Origin: Natranaeroarchaeum sulfidigenes
Lineage (GTDB): Archaea > Halobacteriota > Halobacteria > Halobacteriales > Natronoarchaeaceae
Direction: 5' to 3'
Assembly: GCF_017094485.1 (NCBI RefSeq)
Contig: NZ_CP064786.1
Span: 496,001-560,000, forward strand
DNA length: 64,000 bases
Numbering within the stretch: the stretch's first letter is position 1; each line of letters begins with the position of its first letter. The translations under genes and the position numbers were made by a program. This document shows positions 23,533 to 32,488 of this stretch, piece after piece. The notes below the pieces were generated by a model. It made no database searches. It saw only the letters and a program-made list of their open reading frames with translations, and was not told the origin of the DNA.

Positions 23533-24831
23533 CTACTCCTGCTCGCCGCGCAGCTCGTCCATGTGGTCGATCCGCTGCTGGACGAGCTCGGCCTTCCCGA
23601 TGTCGTGGCGCACGCGTAGGCCGTCGGTTCCAGCGCGTTCGAGGGCGTCCTCTACGATTTCCTCGGCCTCGCTGATCGTGTCGGCGACGCCGACGACGGC
23701 GTAGGACCGCGACGTCGTCGTGTAGATGCCGTCCTCGCGGGCGTCGACGCTGGCGTAGTACAGCAAGGCGTCGCCAGCGGAGTCCTCGTCGATCGTCACC
23801 AGCGCGCCCGCGTCGGGATCGGTGGGGTAGCCGTCAGGGACCGCGTACTTGCAGACAGTGGCCTGCGCGTCGAACGCGAGTTCTGGCAGGGATTTGCCAT
23901 TGCGAGCCGCCGTCAGCACGTCGAGGAAGTCGGTTTCGAGCACCGGCAGGGTGTTCATCGCCTCGGGATCGCCGAATCGCGCGTTGAACTCGACGACCTT
24001 GACGCCCTCGGCAGTGAGCATGAACTGCCCGTAGAGGACGCCCTTGTAGCCAGTGAGTGCGTCGACGACCGAGCGCATGATGTCGAGCGCCTCGGCGGAG
24101 TCGGCTTTCGTCATGAACGGAAGCTGGAAACTGGCGTCGCTGTAACTGCCCATCCCGCCGGTGTTTGGCCCCTCGTCGCCCTCGTAGGCGCGCTTGTGGT
24201 CCTGGACCGCGGGCGTGATCCGGAGCGAGCCGTTGGCGACGAAGCCCTGAATCGTAAACTCCTCGCCGACGAGACGTTCTTCGAGAACGATCCGGTCGTA
24301 CTCGGAGTCCCGAATATACTGCTTGCCTTCCTCGGGGGTCACCTGATCACCGATCACTTTGACGCCCTTGCCGCCCGTCAGCCCGGCGGGCTTGATGACG
24401 AGGTCGCCGTCGTACTCGTCGATGTACTCGCAGGCGGCCTCGCCGTCTTCGAACACCGCGAAATCGGGACAGCCAGGGACATCGTGCTCGGCCATGAACT
24501 CCCGCTGGAACGACTTGTCAGTCTCGATGCGGGCCTCCGAGGCTTGCGGGCCAAAGGCGTAGACACCAGCCTCGTCGAGCGCGTCAGCGACACCCGCGGC
24601 CAGTGGTGCCTCCGGACCGACGACGGCGAGCGTCGCGTCGACGGATTCGGCATACTCGACGACTGCTTCGGGATCGGTCGTCTCCAGTGTCTCGAAGTCT
24701 GCGGCAATCGCATCGATACCGGGGTTTCGGTTCCCCGCACAGGCGTACACGGTTGCATCACTGTCTTCGAGCGCTCGGGCGATGGCGTGTTCGCGCCCGC
24801 CGCCGCCGACGAGCAACACGGTTTCTGACAT
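23533..24831 (-). CDS. purD: Phosphoribosylamine-glycine ligase
   Basis: This 432-residue ATP-grasp enzyme starts at MSETVLLVGGGGREHAIARA, the PurD N-terminus. It carries the glycine-binding HDVPGCPDF region, IKPAGLTGGKGV, GPNTGGMGSYS and FNARFGDPEAMN. It makes GAR in step two of purine synthesis. The ATG at 24831 is about 28 bases from the minus-strand TATA-like CCTTTACACTG (24856-24866). It converges with the ABC operon across a 16-base gap. Confidence 0.95.
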   Translation of the reverse strand: MSETVLLVGGGGREHAIARALEDSDATVYACAGNRNPGIDAIAADFETLETTDPEAVVEYAESVDATLAVVGPEAPLAAGVADALDEAGVYAFGPQASEARIETDKSFQREFMAEHDVPGCPDFAVFEDGEAACEYIDEYDGDLVIKPAGLTGGKGVKVIGDQVTPEEGKQYIRDSEYDRIVLEERLVGEEFTIQGFVANGSLRITPAVQDHKRAYEGDEGPNTGGMGSYSDASFQLPFMTKADSAEALDIMRSVVDALTGYKGVLYGQFMLTAEGVKVVEFNARFGDPEAMNTLPVLETDFLDVLTAARNGKSLPELAFDAQATVCKYAVPDGYPTDPDAGALVTIDEDSAGDALLYYASVDAREDGIYTTTSRSYAVVGVADTISEAEEIVEDALERAGTDGLRVRHDIGKAELVQQRIDHMDELRGEQE

Positions 24832-24985
24832 ACCCGAAACACCGCCACAGCACAGTGTAAAGGTTGCTGTTCTCGGTACAGCGGCTGTCCATACCATCGC
24901 GGTCTCCCTGACGGACAGATAGTTTACAACACCCATACACAATTAGTCGAAAGAGTAAACACCGTACTCGTCGTACTATCCCGGT

Positions 24986-26506
24986 ATGACTACCTCTCCG
25001 CCTCTTCGTGGCCCGTTGTTCGAGGCAGTCCAGCGGAGCGATATCTTCGAGGACTCGAAGACGTTTGTCGATAGCGTCCCACGTATGGATCCAGACCGGA
25101 TTCACGAGCGGTTTCAGGAACGGCGTCACGACCCGGCGTTCGATCTCCGATCGTTCGTCTACGAACACTTTGAGGTTCCCAACGCGAGCGAGGACACCGA
25201 GTACGACTCGGAACAGACGGCGGAATCGATGGCAGCTCACATCCGGGCGCTCTGGCCCAGACTCGTCGATCATCCCGACGACGAGCAGGCGATCGAATAC
25301 GGCTCACTGATCGGAACGCCCGAGCCGTATATTACGCCCGGTGGGCGATTTCGGGAGCTTTACTACTGGGACAGCTACTTCACCGCGGAGGGGCTCGCAG
25401 CCAGCGATCGCTTCGAGGATGTCGAAAACATCGTGGAGAACTTCGCGTGGGCCGTCGAGGAGTTCGGCTACGTTCCAAACGCCACTCGCGAGTATCAGAC
25501 CACCCGGACGCAACCGCCGTTGTTTGCCGAGACCGTGAAAATCCTCGAACGGGAGCGTGGCACCGAGGCGGTAGTGCCGTACCTCGACGCGCTCGACGCA
25601 GAATACGAGTACTGGATGAGCGGCCGGGAGGAACTCGCCGGCGCAGGAACGGCGACACGGCGGGTCGTCGACCTCGGCGACGCCGTCCTCAACCGCTACT
25701 GGGACGAGTCGTCCGGCCCGCGCCGGGAATCCTACGACGAGGACGTCGAACTCGCCGAACGGGTCCCTGACCGCGATCGGGAGACACTCTACCGGGACAT
25801 CCGTGCGGCCGCGGAATCCGGCTGGGACTTCAGCAGTCGCTGGTGCCGGGACGAGTCGATGGAGACGATTCGCACGACAGAACTGGTGCCGGTGGATCTG
25901 AACGCCCTGCTGTACGGCGTCGAGCGGGATCTGGCCGGCTGGCACGCCCACCTCGGAAACGACGCCGCGAGCGAGGCGTACGTCACCGCAGCGCAGCGCC
26001 GGGCGGAAGCGATCGATCAGTACTGCTGGGACGACGAGGCCGGGTTTTACTTCGATTACAGCTTTGTCGAGGGCGACCGGACCACCAAGTGGACGCTCGC
26101 CGCAACCGTCCCGCTGTACACCGGTCTCGCAAGCGACGAGCAGGCGGCCGCCGTCGCCGACCACCTCCGGGACCAGTTCCTCAGTCGTGGCGGCCTCGTT
26201 ACGACGCTCACCGAAAGTGGCGAGCAGTGGGATGCACCCAATGGGTGGGCACCGCTGCACTGGTTCGCGGTGCTCGGGCTGGAACGGTCCGGCCACGACG
26301 AGCTGGCGCGTGAGATCGCCACCCGCTGGGTCGATCATGCCCGCACTGTCTACGAGCGCACGGGACGCATGGTCGAAAAGTACGACGTGACAGCTGACGG
26401 TCGGCTCGGTGGCGGTGGCGAGTACGAGTTACAGGACGGCTTCGGCTGGACGAACGGCGTGACGATCGCGTTTCAGGAGCGCTACGGACTGTTCGAGCAG
26501 CACTGA
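24986..26506 (+). CDS. Trehalase, GH37 family
   Basis: This 506-residue protein carries both trehalase signatures: PGGRFRELYYWDSYF at residues 118-132 and QWDAPNGWAPLHW at about 414-426. The expected GGGGEYELQDGFGWTNG stretch lies at the end. There is no signal peptide, so it acts in the cytoplasm, hydrolysing trehalose to two glucose. Trehalose is a compatible solute or carbon source in some haloarchaea. It is followed 24 bases later by an MFS transporter on the same strand, which could handle trehalose or another sugar. Confidence 0.93.
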   Translation: MTTSPPLRGPLFEAVQRSDIFEDSKTFVDSVPRMDPDRIHERFQERRHDPAFDLRSFVYEHFEVPNASEDTEYDSEQTAESMAAHIRALWPRLVDHPDDEQAIEYGSLIGTPEPYITPGGRFRELYYWDSYFTAEGLAASDRFEDVENIVENFAWAVEEFGYVPNATREYQTTRTQPPLFAETVKILERERGTEAVVPYLDALDAEYEYWMSGREELAGAGTATRRVVDLGDAVLNRYWDESSGPRRESYDEDVELAERVPDRDRETLYRDIRAAAESGWDFSSRWCRDESMETIRTTELVPVDLNALLYGVERDLAGWHAHLGNDAASEAYVTAAQRRAEAIDQYCWDDEAGFYFDYSFVEGDRTTKWTLAATVPLYTGLASDEQAAAVADHLRDQFLSRGGLVTTLTESGEQWDAPNGWAPLHWFAVLGLERSGHDELAREIATRWVDHARTVYERTGRMVEKYDVTADGRLGGGGEYELQDGFGWTNGVTIAFQERYGLFEQH

Positions 26507-26530
26507 AAGACGGGATCTTTTTCGCATCTG

Positions 26531-27730
26531 GTGGACAATTCACCTGTAGTGACAGACACTCGCGGAGCGACGCCCGACAGCCGATATAGCTGGTTCGTTG
26601 CCATCGTCGGCGCGGTAGCGATGGTGTTTACCTTCGGGACACCGCTATCGTATGGCATCCTCAGAGCCCCGTTATCCGAGGCCTTCGGCGTCCCCGCGGT
26701 CGAGCTATCGGTCGTCTTCTCCGTCATGCTGTTTACCTTCTTTATCGGGTCGGGGCTGATCGGCGTCGTCGCGGCACGGCTTCCTGCACGCGGGATCGTC
26801 CTGGTCTGCGCGGTGACCACCGGACTCGTTGCGCCGACGCTCCTGCTGATCGACTCGATCGTCGGCCTGCTCGTGGTGTTTGCCACCCTCGGCCTCGCGC
26901 TGGGGACCGTGTTCGTGGTCCTGGCATCGGTCATTCCGCGCTGGTTCGACGAGCGCCGTGGGGCCGCGACGGGCCTGATCTTCGTGGGCAACGGACTGGG
27001 ACTGTTCGTCCTGCCGCCGCTGTGGCAGTATGCGATCGATGCCGTGGGGATCGAACGGGCGTTCCTGTTCATCGTGGGCGTCTCGGCGGTGACCTTTCTC
27101 GCGGCCGGAGTAGTCTGCGGTCGCCCGACCTGGACGGGGGCGTCGTCGACGACACTCGGGGAGCTGGGCGGCTGGGTCCGCGGGTTGCTCTGGACGCGGC
27201 GTTTCCACTTGCTGTTCGTCGGTATGGCGCTTGCCTTTGCGTGGTATCAGTTGCTTGCGGCGTACGCAGTCGACCTCTTTGCCGCGCGTGGGCTGACCGA
27301 GGCGGCCGCCTCCATGGCCTTTGGCCTCATCGGTGGCGTGAGTATCATCTCGCGGATCGGGAGCGGCTACGCGGCCGACCGGATCGGGGCACGACGCGGC
27401 TTTCTCATCTCGCTTGCCTGTGCGGCCGCAGGAGTGGCTCTGCTGTTTGCCCCACAGCTACCGATGCTGGTCCCGGCGATCTTCCTGCTCGGGATGGGAC
27501 TCGGCGGCTCGGCGACGCTTTACATCCCGCTCCTGTTGAGCGTCTACGATCCCGAGAAGGACACGGCGATCGTCGGGATCTTCAACGTCGCTGGCGGGGT
27601 GGGCGCGCTGGCGATGCCGCCGCTCGGAGCTGCCAGCGTTGCCTACACGAACGGGTACGTGCTCGCGGTGGCGCTTACCCTCGGTGTGACGCTCGTCGCC
27701 ATCTGGGCAGTCGTCGCCGGTACGCGCTAG
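26531..27730 (+). CDS. MFS transporter (OFA/MCT-like)
   Basis: This protein of about 399 residues has 12 helices in two halves. It has an RWFDERRGAATGL loop between helices 4 and 5 and ADRIGARRGFLI in the second half, which resemble oxalate/formate or monocarboxylate MFS members. Start codons GTG 26531 and GTG 26549 are both possible. It lies directly downstream of trehalase. The substrate is unknown. Confidence 0.85.
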   Translation: MDNSPVVTDTRGATPDSRYSWFVAIVGAVAMVFTFGTPLSYGILRAPLSEAFGVPAVELSVVFSVMLFTFFIGSGLIGVVAARLPARGIVLVCAVTTGLVAPTLLLIDSIVGLLVVFATLGLALGTVFVVLASVIPRWFDERRGAATGLIFVGNGLGLFVLPPLWQYAIDAVGIERAFLFIVGVSAVTFLAAGVVCGRPTWTGASSTTLGELGGWVRGLLWTRRFHLLFVGMALAFAWYQLLAAYAVDLFAARGLTEAAASMAFGLIGGVSIISRIGSGYAADRIGARRGFLISLACAAAGVALLFAPQLPMLVPAIFLLGMGLGGSATLYIPLLLSVYDPEKDTAIVGIFNVAGGVGALAMPPLGAASVAYTNGYVLAVALTLGVTLVAIWAVVAGTR

Positions 27731-27845
27731 ACGGGCCGCTGTGTGGGTCGACGGTGGGAGAACGGCTGGACAGTGTCCGAACGACTGTCACAGTGTACTG
27801 TTTGTGATTTTGTATACAATGTAACATTGTAACATCGGCAAGGGC
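27731..27845. other. AT-rich intergenic segment with 15-bp palindrome
   Basis: This stretch holds no gene. ACAATGTAACATTGT (27816-27830) has perfect 7-bp arms around one A. It might be an operator for the HicBA module or a remnant. The whole gap to 28147 is 417 bases and also contains the tandem repeats and hairpins listed next. Confidence 0.35.
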
Positions 27846-27918
27846 GTCGGGGTGCTGTTGGGATAGCGTCGGGGTGCTGTTGGGATAGCGTCGGGGTGCT
27901 GTTGGGATAGCGTCGGGG
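27846..27918 (+). repeat. Three perfect 22-bp tandem repeats plus a 7-bp partial copy
   Basis: The unit starts GTCGGGGTGCTG and ends GGGATAGC. Copies lie at 27846-27867, 27868-27889 and 27890-27911, and a fourth begins at 27912 and breaks after GTCGGGG. The copies are identical, so expansion is recent or the repeats are being homogenised. There are no spacers, so it is not CRISPR. It leads directly into the hairpin segment. Confidence 0.9.
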
Positions 27919-27994
27919 GAGGTGTTCTGCTGGCGTCACGACGCCTGCCCTCCCCCGTCGAGCACGATCCCACGCTGTCGCGTGGGCCGTGCTC
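27914..27994 (+). ncRNA. Two strong nested hairpins, possible structured RNA
   Basis: The first hairpin pairs GGGGGAGG (27914-27921) with CCTCCCCC (about 27948-27955) and encloses an inner GGCGT-CACG-ACGCC stem. The second pairs GAGCACG (27960-27966) with CGTGCTC (27988-27994), and inside it CCCACGC (27969-27975) pairs with GCGTGGG (27980-27986) around TGTC. No reading frame explains this. It could be a small RNA, a double terminator for the MFS gene or a remnant of a mobile element. No clear promoter is seen. Confidence 0.35.
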
Positions 27995-28147
27995 TCGGCC
28001 CGATTACTGAGATGCGGATCGAAGGCCAGCCCCGCCGACCACCCTGATGCGGTCACTGGCCGTCTGGGGGCGTCCCATACACTGTCGAGGATGTCACAGT
28101 GCAGATTCCAACCGAACGCTTATTTCCCGCCTTCGCTTACTCGAAGT

Positions 28148-28408
28148 ATGGCCAGTGCAACGCGTGACGAGTCTCCCGAAGAAGGCGTGGAGTTTATCCA
28201 CGAGGATGATGGGAAGATCACAGCGCGTGACCTCGAAACTGGCGTTGCTTCTTTCGGAGAGACGAAAACGGAAGCGCTCCGAATGCTCGCGGAGGCGCTT
28301 GAGTTGCACGAGGGGGGTGGGGAGCCAGTCACTGAGCGAGATCTCGAAGAATGGGGGATTGATGGCGTTGAGCCTGGGGATAGTGAGCTCCCCGATTGTA
28401 TGCAGTAG
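28148..28408 (+). CDS. hicB: HicB-like antitoxin
   Basis: This 86-residue protein has the HicB partial RNase H-like fold: VEFIHEDDGKITARDLETGV, SFGETKTEALRMLAEALELH. It has an acidic tail in place of the usual DNA-binding domain. The ATG at 28148 is about 27 bases from a TATA-like GCTTATTT (28118-28125), giving a leaderless start. The HicA toxin gene starts on the next base after its stop. HicB blocks HicA and may repress the operon. Confidence 0.85.
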   Translation: MASATRDESPEEGVEFIHEDDGKITARDLETGVASFGETKTEALRMLAEALELHEGGGEPVTERDLEEWGIDGVEPGDSELPDCMQ

Positions 28409-28633
28409 ATGGTCCGGACGAAATTCTCCGGACGTGAAATCGCGTCCGTGTTGATCGACCACGGGTTCGTCCGGACAGGCCGCGTTGGCAGCCATCTGAA
28501 ACTCCGCTACGAGTCGCCTGACACGGACGAAGTCCGTATCGTGGCCGTTCCGATGACATCGGCAGACGATATTCCAATCGGGACACTTCAGTCAATCGCC
28601 GAGCAGTGTGGTGCAGACGATTTTCACGCCTAG
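28409..28633 (+). CDS. hicA: HicA/YcfA-like mRNA interferase toxin
   Basis: This 74-residue double-stranded-RNA-binding-like domain begins MVRTKFSGREIASVLIDHGF. The conserved catalytic His is in GRVGSHLKLRY (His29), and a VPMTSADDIPIGTLQSIAEQ helix follows. HicA cleaves mRNA and tmRNA in bacterial systems. It is immediately adjacent to hicB (0-base gap), so the two are co-expressed with the antitoxin first. Confidence 0.87.
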   Translation: MVRTKFSGREIASVLIDHGFVRTGRVGSHLKLRYESPDTDEVRIVAVPMTSADDIPIGTLQSIAEQCGADDFHA

Positions 28634-28739
28634 TGTCGGTGGATTAATCAGAATCTGTAACAACACCGTGGGAAGTGTTCTATGATACCCTCACTGTCAG
28701 CAAGGACGCCCTTTAGGGCCGCCAGCGCGTACGGGGTGT

Positions 28740-30878
28740 ATGACCGAACCCACCAGTCGAAACCGCCTCGACGAGGAACAGAGCCCGTATCTCCGACAGC
28801 ACGCGGACAACCCCGTCAACTGGCAGCCCTGGGACGAACAGGCGCTGTCGGCCGCCGAGGAGCGCGACGTACCGATCTTCCTCTCGGTGGGCTACTCGGC
28901 GTGTCACTGGTGTCACGTCATGGAAGAGGAGAGTTTCGAGGACGAGACCGTCGCCGAGAAACTCAACGAGAACTTTATTCCTATTAAAGTCGACCGCGAG
29001 GAGCGGCCCGATCTGGACAGCGTCTACCAGACCGTCTGCCAGCTGGTGAGCGGGCGCGGCGGGTGGCCCCTCTCCGTCTGGCTCACGCCCGAGGGCAAGC
29101 CCTTCTACGTGGGGACGTACTTCCCGCGGGAGAGCCGACAGGGGATGCCCGGCTTTCTCGACCTGCTCGACAACATCGCGAACTCGTGGGAGGAGTCTCG
29201 CGAGGAGATGGAATCGCGTGCCGAGGAGTGGACGAGGGCCGCGAAAGGCCAGCTAGAGGAGACGCCGGGACAGCCGACCGAGGTCGGTGACTCGGTGCTC
29301 GCCGACGCGGCGAACACGGCGCTTCGCGCGGCCGACCGCGACCACGGTGGGTTCGGCTCGGACGGACCGAAGTTCCCCCAGCCGACACGGATTCACCTGC
29401 TCATGCGGGCCTACGAGCGCACCGGCCGGGAGACGTTCCGCGAGGCCGCCATCGAAACGCTCGATGCGATGGCCGACCGCGGGCTCTACGACCACGTTGG
29501 CGGCGGCTTCCACCGCTACGCGACCGACCGGGAGTGGATCGTCCCCCACTTCGAGAAGATGCTCTACGACAACGCCGAGATCCCGCGCGCCTATCTGGCG
29601 GGCTATCAGCTCACCGGCGACGATCGCTACGCCCGCGTCGTCGAGGAGACCTTCGAGTTCGTCGAGCGCGAGCTGACTCACGGGGAGGGCGTCGGCGACC
29701 ACGAGTACGGCGGCTTCTACAGCACGCTCGACGCCCAGAGCGACGGCGAGGAAGGCAAGTTCTACGTCTGGACGCCCCGCCAGATCGAGGGGATTCTCGA
29801 CGCCGATGCCGACCTGTTCTGTGATCGCTACGGAATCACCCGGTCGGGTAACTTCGAGGGCAAGACGGTGCTGACGCTCGCCCGGAGCGCCGAGTCGCTC
29901 GCAGAGGAGTACGACCTCACCGAGAGCGAGGTAAGAGAGCGTCTCGACGACGCGCGCGAGCGGGTGTTCGAGGCCCGTGAAGAGCGGATTCGGCCAGCGC
30001 GCGACGAGAAGATCCTCGCGGGCTGGAACGGCCTGCTGATCTCGGCGCTCGCGGAGGGCGGACTCCTCGACGAGCGCTGGACCGACCTCGCCGCGGACGC
30101 ACTTGCGTTCGTGCGCGAACAGCTCTGGGACGCCGAACGTGGCGAACTCGCCCGGCGGTACAAACCCACCGCGGACGGCGGCGACATCAAGGGAGAGGGC
30201 TATCTCGAAGATTACGCTTTCCTCGCTCGCGGCGCGTTCGACTGCTACCAGGCGACCGGCGAGGTCGAGCACCTCGCGTTCGCACTCGATCTCGCCCGAA
30301 CGATCGAGGCGGAGTTCTGGGACGAGTCGGCAAAGACGATCTACTACACGTCCGAGAGCGGCGAGTCGCTGGTAACCCGGCCACAGGAACGGCGCGATCA
30401 GTCGACGCCGTCGAGCCTCGGCGTCGCGGTCGATGTCCTGCTCTCGCTCGACCCCTTTGTCGATCACGACCGCTTCGACGAGATCGTCGAGACGGTCCTC
30501 TCGACCCACGGCCAGCATATCGAGTCGAGTCCGATGGAGCACACGACGCTGACGCTGGCCGCCGACCGACGGCGGACCGGAGACCTCGAACTCACCGTCG
30601 CCGCCGACTCGCTGCCCGACGCGTGGCGCGAGCGACTTGGCGAGACGTACCTTCCGAACCGGATTCTGGCCCGACGTCCTCCGACAGCCGAGGGGCTGGC
30701 CGAGTGGCTCGACGCGCTGGATCTGGACGAGGCCCCCCCGATCTGGCACGAGCGCGAGGCCGAGGGAGAGCCGACGATCTACACCTGCCGCTCCTTTACT
30801 TGCTCGCCGCCGGTCACGAACATCGACGAGGCCTTGGAGTGGGCCGAGGATCTGGCTCCCGAATACAACCGCTCCTGA
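28740..30878 (+). CDS. YyaL/SPATA20-type thioredoxin-domain protein
   Basis: This 712-residue protein has an N-terminal thioredoxin-like domain (DUF255) with SACHWCHVMEEESFED near residue 57 containing a CHWC motif. A long (alpha/alpha)6-barrel resembling glycosidase or N-acylglucosamine epimerase folds follows, with GGGFHRYATDREWIVPHFEK. The C-terminal part ends with CRSFTCSPPVTNIDEALEWA. The family is universal, cytoplasmic and of unknown function. It is convergent with the AI-2E gene (one intervening base). Confidence 0.9.
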   Translation: MTEPTSRNRLDEEQSPYLRQHADNPVNWQPWDEQALSAAEERDVPIFLSVGYSACHWCHVMEEESFEDETVAEKLNENFIPIKVDREERPDLDSVYQTVCQLVSGRGGWPLSVWLTPEGKPFYVGTYFPRESRQGMPGFLDLLDNIANSWEESREEMESRAEEWTRAAKGQLEETPGQPTEVGDSVLADAANTALRAADRDHGGFGSDGPKFPQPTRIHLLMRAYERTGRETFREAAIETLDAMADRGLYDHVGGGFHRYATDREWIVPHFEKMLYDNAEIPRAYLAGYQLTGDDRYARVVEETFEFVERELTHGEGVGDHEYGGFYSTLDAQSDGEEGKFYVWTPRQIEGILDADADLFCDRYGITRSGNFEGKTVLTLARSAESLAEEYDLTESEVRERLDDARERVFEAREERIRPARDEKILAGWNGLLISALAEGGLLDERWTDLAADALAFVREQLWDAERGELARRYKPTADGGDIKGEGYLEDYAFLARGAFDCYQATGEVEHLAFALDLARTIEAEFWDESAKTIYYTSESGESLVTRPQERRDQSTPSSLGVAVDVLLSLDPFVDHDRFDEIVETVLSTHGQHIESSPMEHTTLTLAADRRRTGDLELTVAADSLPDAWRERLGETYLPNRILARRPPTAEGLAEWLDALDLDEAPPIWHEREAEGEPTIYTCRSFTCSPPVTNIDEALEWAEDLAPEYNRS

Positions 30879-30879
30879 G

Positions 30880-32025
30880 TCACTCGTCGCCGCTGGTCGA
30901 TCCATCGGGTGAGTCAGACGGCGTGGGGTCGGTCGGCTGTCCGGGCTGCTGGCTCGGATCGAACGTATCGACCGGTCCGAGCTCCTGACTGGAGCGTTCG
31001 GCTGCGGCCACGTCGATTGCGGGTTCGCCGACGGTGAGTTCGTCGTAGTCGTCGACGAACGTGACCACCATCGCGACGAAGATACCGAGAACGATCGGCC
31101 CGACGAACAGGCCGACAAAGCCGAGGACGTACACCCCGCCGAAGACGCCGACGAGGATGAGGCCGGGGTTGAGCCGCGCGCGTTTGTCGATCACGATCGG
31201 CCGGGCGTAGTTGTCGACCATACTCACGACGAGCACCCCGTAGAGCCCGAGGAACGTCGCCGAAACGGGATCACCGATAATCACGAGATAGATCACCGCG
31301 GGCCCCCAGACCATGAACGCGCCGATCAGCGGCAGGAAGGCCAGCACGATCATCACGAACGTCCAGAAGACGACGTTTGGAAGCCCGGCGAGCCAGAGGC
31401 CAATGCCGCCGAGAAGGCCCTGCAGGATCGCGACGAAGATGTGACCGATGACGACGCCCCGGGTCGTCTGTTCGATCTGCCCGAAGAGGTTGTCCGTGAC
31501 GGTCCGGGGGAGCGGTGAGTTCTCCTTGATCCACGAGACGAACTCGGGACCGTCCTTGAGCCCGTAGTAGATCAGGAACAGGAGGAGGGCGAGCCCGAGT
31601 GAAGTCCGAAGCGCGAGGGCAACGAAGCCGGTTGCACTCGATGACAGCACTTCCAGCAGTTCGCGCGCACCGGTCATCAGCAACGATTCAATGTCGACGA
31701 TGAGCCCGAACTGGTCGAACAGGGTAGCCTCGACCTCCTCGATTTCGAGTCCCGTCCGCCCCCGGGCGAGGTTCTGGAGGTCACGTATCAGGGCAGTAAC
31801 GATGTAATAGAAGGGTAGTAACGCCGCAATCACGGTTCCAGCAATTAGCAGGATCGGCGATATTCGCTCGCCGACGTGCGGAACGAGGCGGAGATGGAGC
31901 GGGTAGAGGACGTACGCGATCACCAGCGCCGAGAGGACGTACTCGATAAACGGCAGGACAACGATGAATGCCGCGAGCGCGGAGATCGCGATACAGACCA
32001 GCAGAAACGACTGGGAACGATTCAT
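30880..32025 (-). CDS. AI-2E family transporter (first copy)
   Basis: This 381-residue membrane protein has about eight helices. It carries the family loop around residues 140-200 and the C-terminal signature region FWTFVMIVLAFLPLIGAFMV and GPAVIYLVIIGD, with a long hydrophilic tail of about 60 residues rich in Asp/Ser/Pro. AI-2E proteins include TqsA and sodium/proton antiporters in halophiles, so quorum-signal export should not be assumed. A second member is at 32996-34060. Confidence 0.87.
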   Translation of the reverse strand: MNRSQSFLLVCIAISALAAFIVVLPFIEYVLSALVIAYVLYPLHLRLVPHVGERISPILLIAGTVIAALLPFYYIVTALIRDLQNLARGRTGLEIEEVEATLFDQFGLIVDIESLLMTGARELLEVLSSSATGFVALALRTSLGLALLLFLIYYGLKDGPEFVSWIKENSPLPRTVTDNLFGQIEQTTRGVVIGHIFVAILQGLLGGIGLWLAGLPNVVFWTFVMIVLAFLPLIGAFMVWGPAVIYLVIIGDPVSATFLGLYGVLVVSMVDNYARPIVIDKRARLNPGLILVGVFGGVYVLGFVGLFVGPIVLGIFVAMVVTFVDDYDELTVGEPAIDVAAAERSSQELGPVDTFDPSQQPGQPTDPTPSDSPDGSTSGDE

Positions 32026-32127
32026 GCCAGCCTTTATCGCAGTGACGACAAAAAAGGTACTGACAGGGGCGCCGATCGGGAGAACTACACGAAAGTTTAA
32101 TATTTATCCCGGTTCACGTGTAGACAC

Positions 32128-32379
32128 ATGGCAGACAAAGACGATCTCAGAGACCAGATGATCGACGCCTTCGAGGGCGCTGACTACCCGATTTCCAGCC
32201 CGATGGATCTCGTACCGGCGCTGCCGAACGGCCCCGGAACAAAGTTCGAGTCCGGCGATTTCTCGATGACTGCGATGGAGCTCAACACCAAACTCGGCGG
32301 CGGGGACTTCCCCTACGACACGCCGGAGGCCTTCGTCGATGACGTGCTCGCCCAGCTCGAGGAGCAGGACCTGATCTGA
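32128..32379 (+). CDS. MTH865-like family small protein
   Basis: This 83-residue acidic helical protein matches the MTH865 (EF-hand-like fold) family: KDDLRDQMIDAFEGADYPIS, SPMDLVPALPNG and FPYDTPEAFVDDVLAQLEEQ. A TATA box (AAGTTTAATATTTATC, about 32091-32106) lies 22-35 bases before the ATG, so the transcript is leaderless. Function is unknown. Confidence 0.85.
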   Translation: MADKDDLRDQMIDAFEGADYPISSPMDLVPALPNGPGTKFESGDFSMTAMELNTKLGGGDFPYDTPEAFVDDVLAQLEEQDLI

Positions 32380-32488
32380 AGCGGTCGCTCGTCGACTCGG
32401 TTTCTTTCGACCTACTTGCAGAGCGGTGCAGCCGTTGAATCGGAACGTCGTCACAGCCTATTTAATAGTCCGCTTCGCAGGGACGTGT

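Noticed and set aside
27846-27918. Tandem repeats as a CRISPR array
   Set aside because: The 22-bp units follow each other without spacers, and no cas gene is near.
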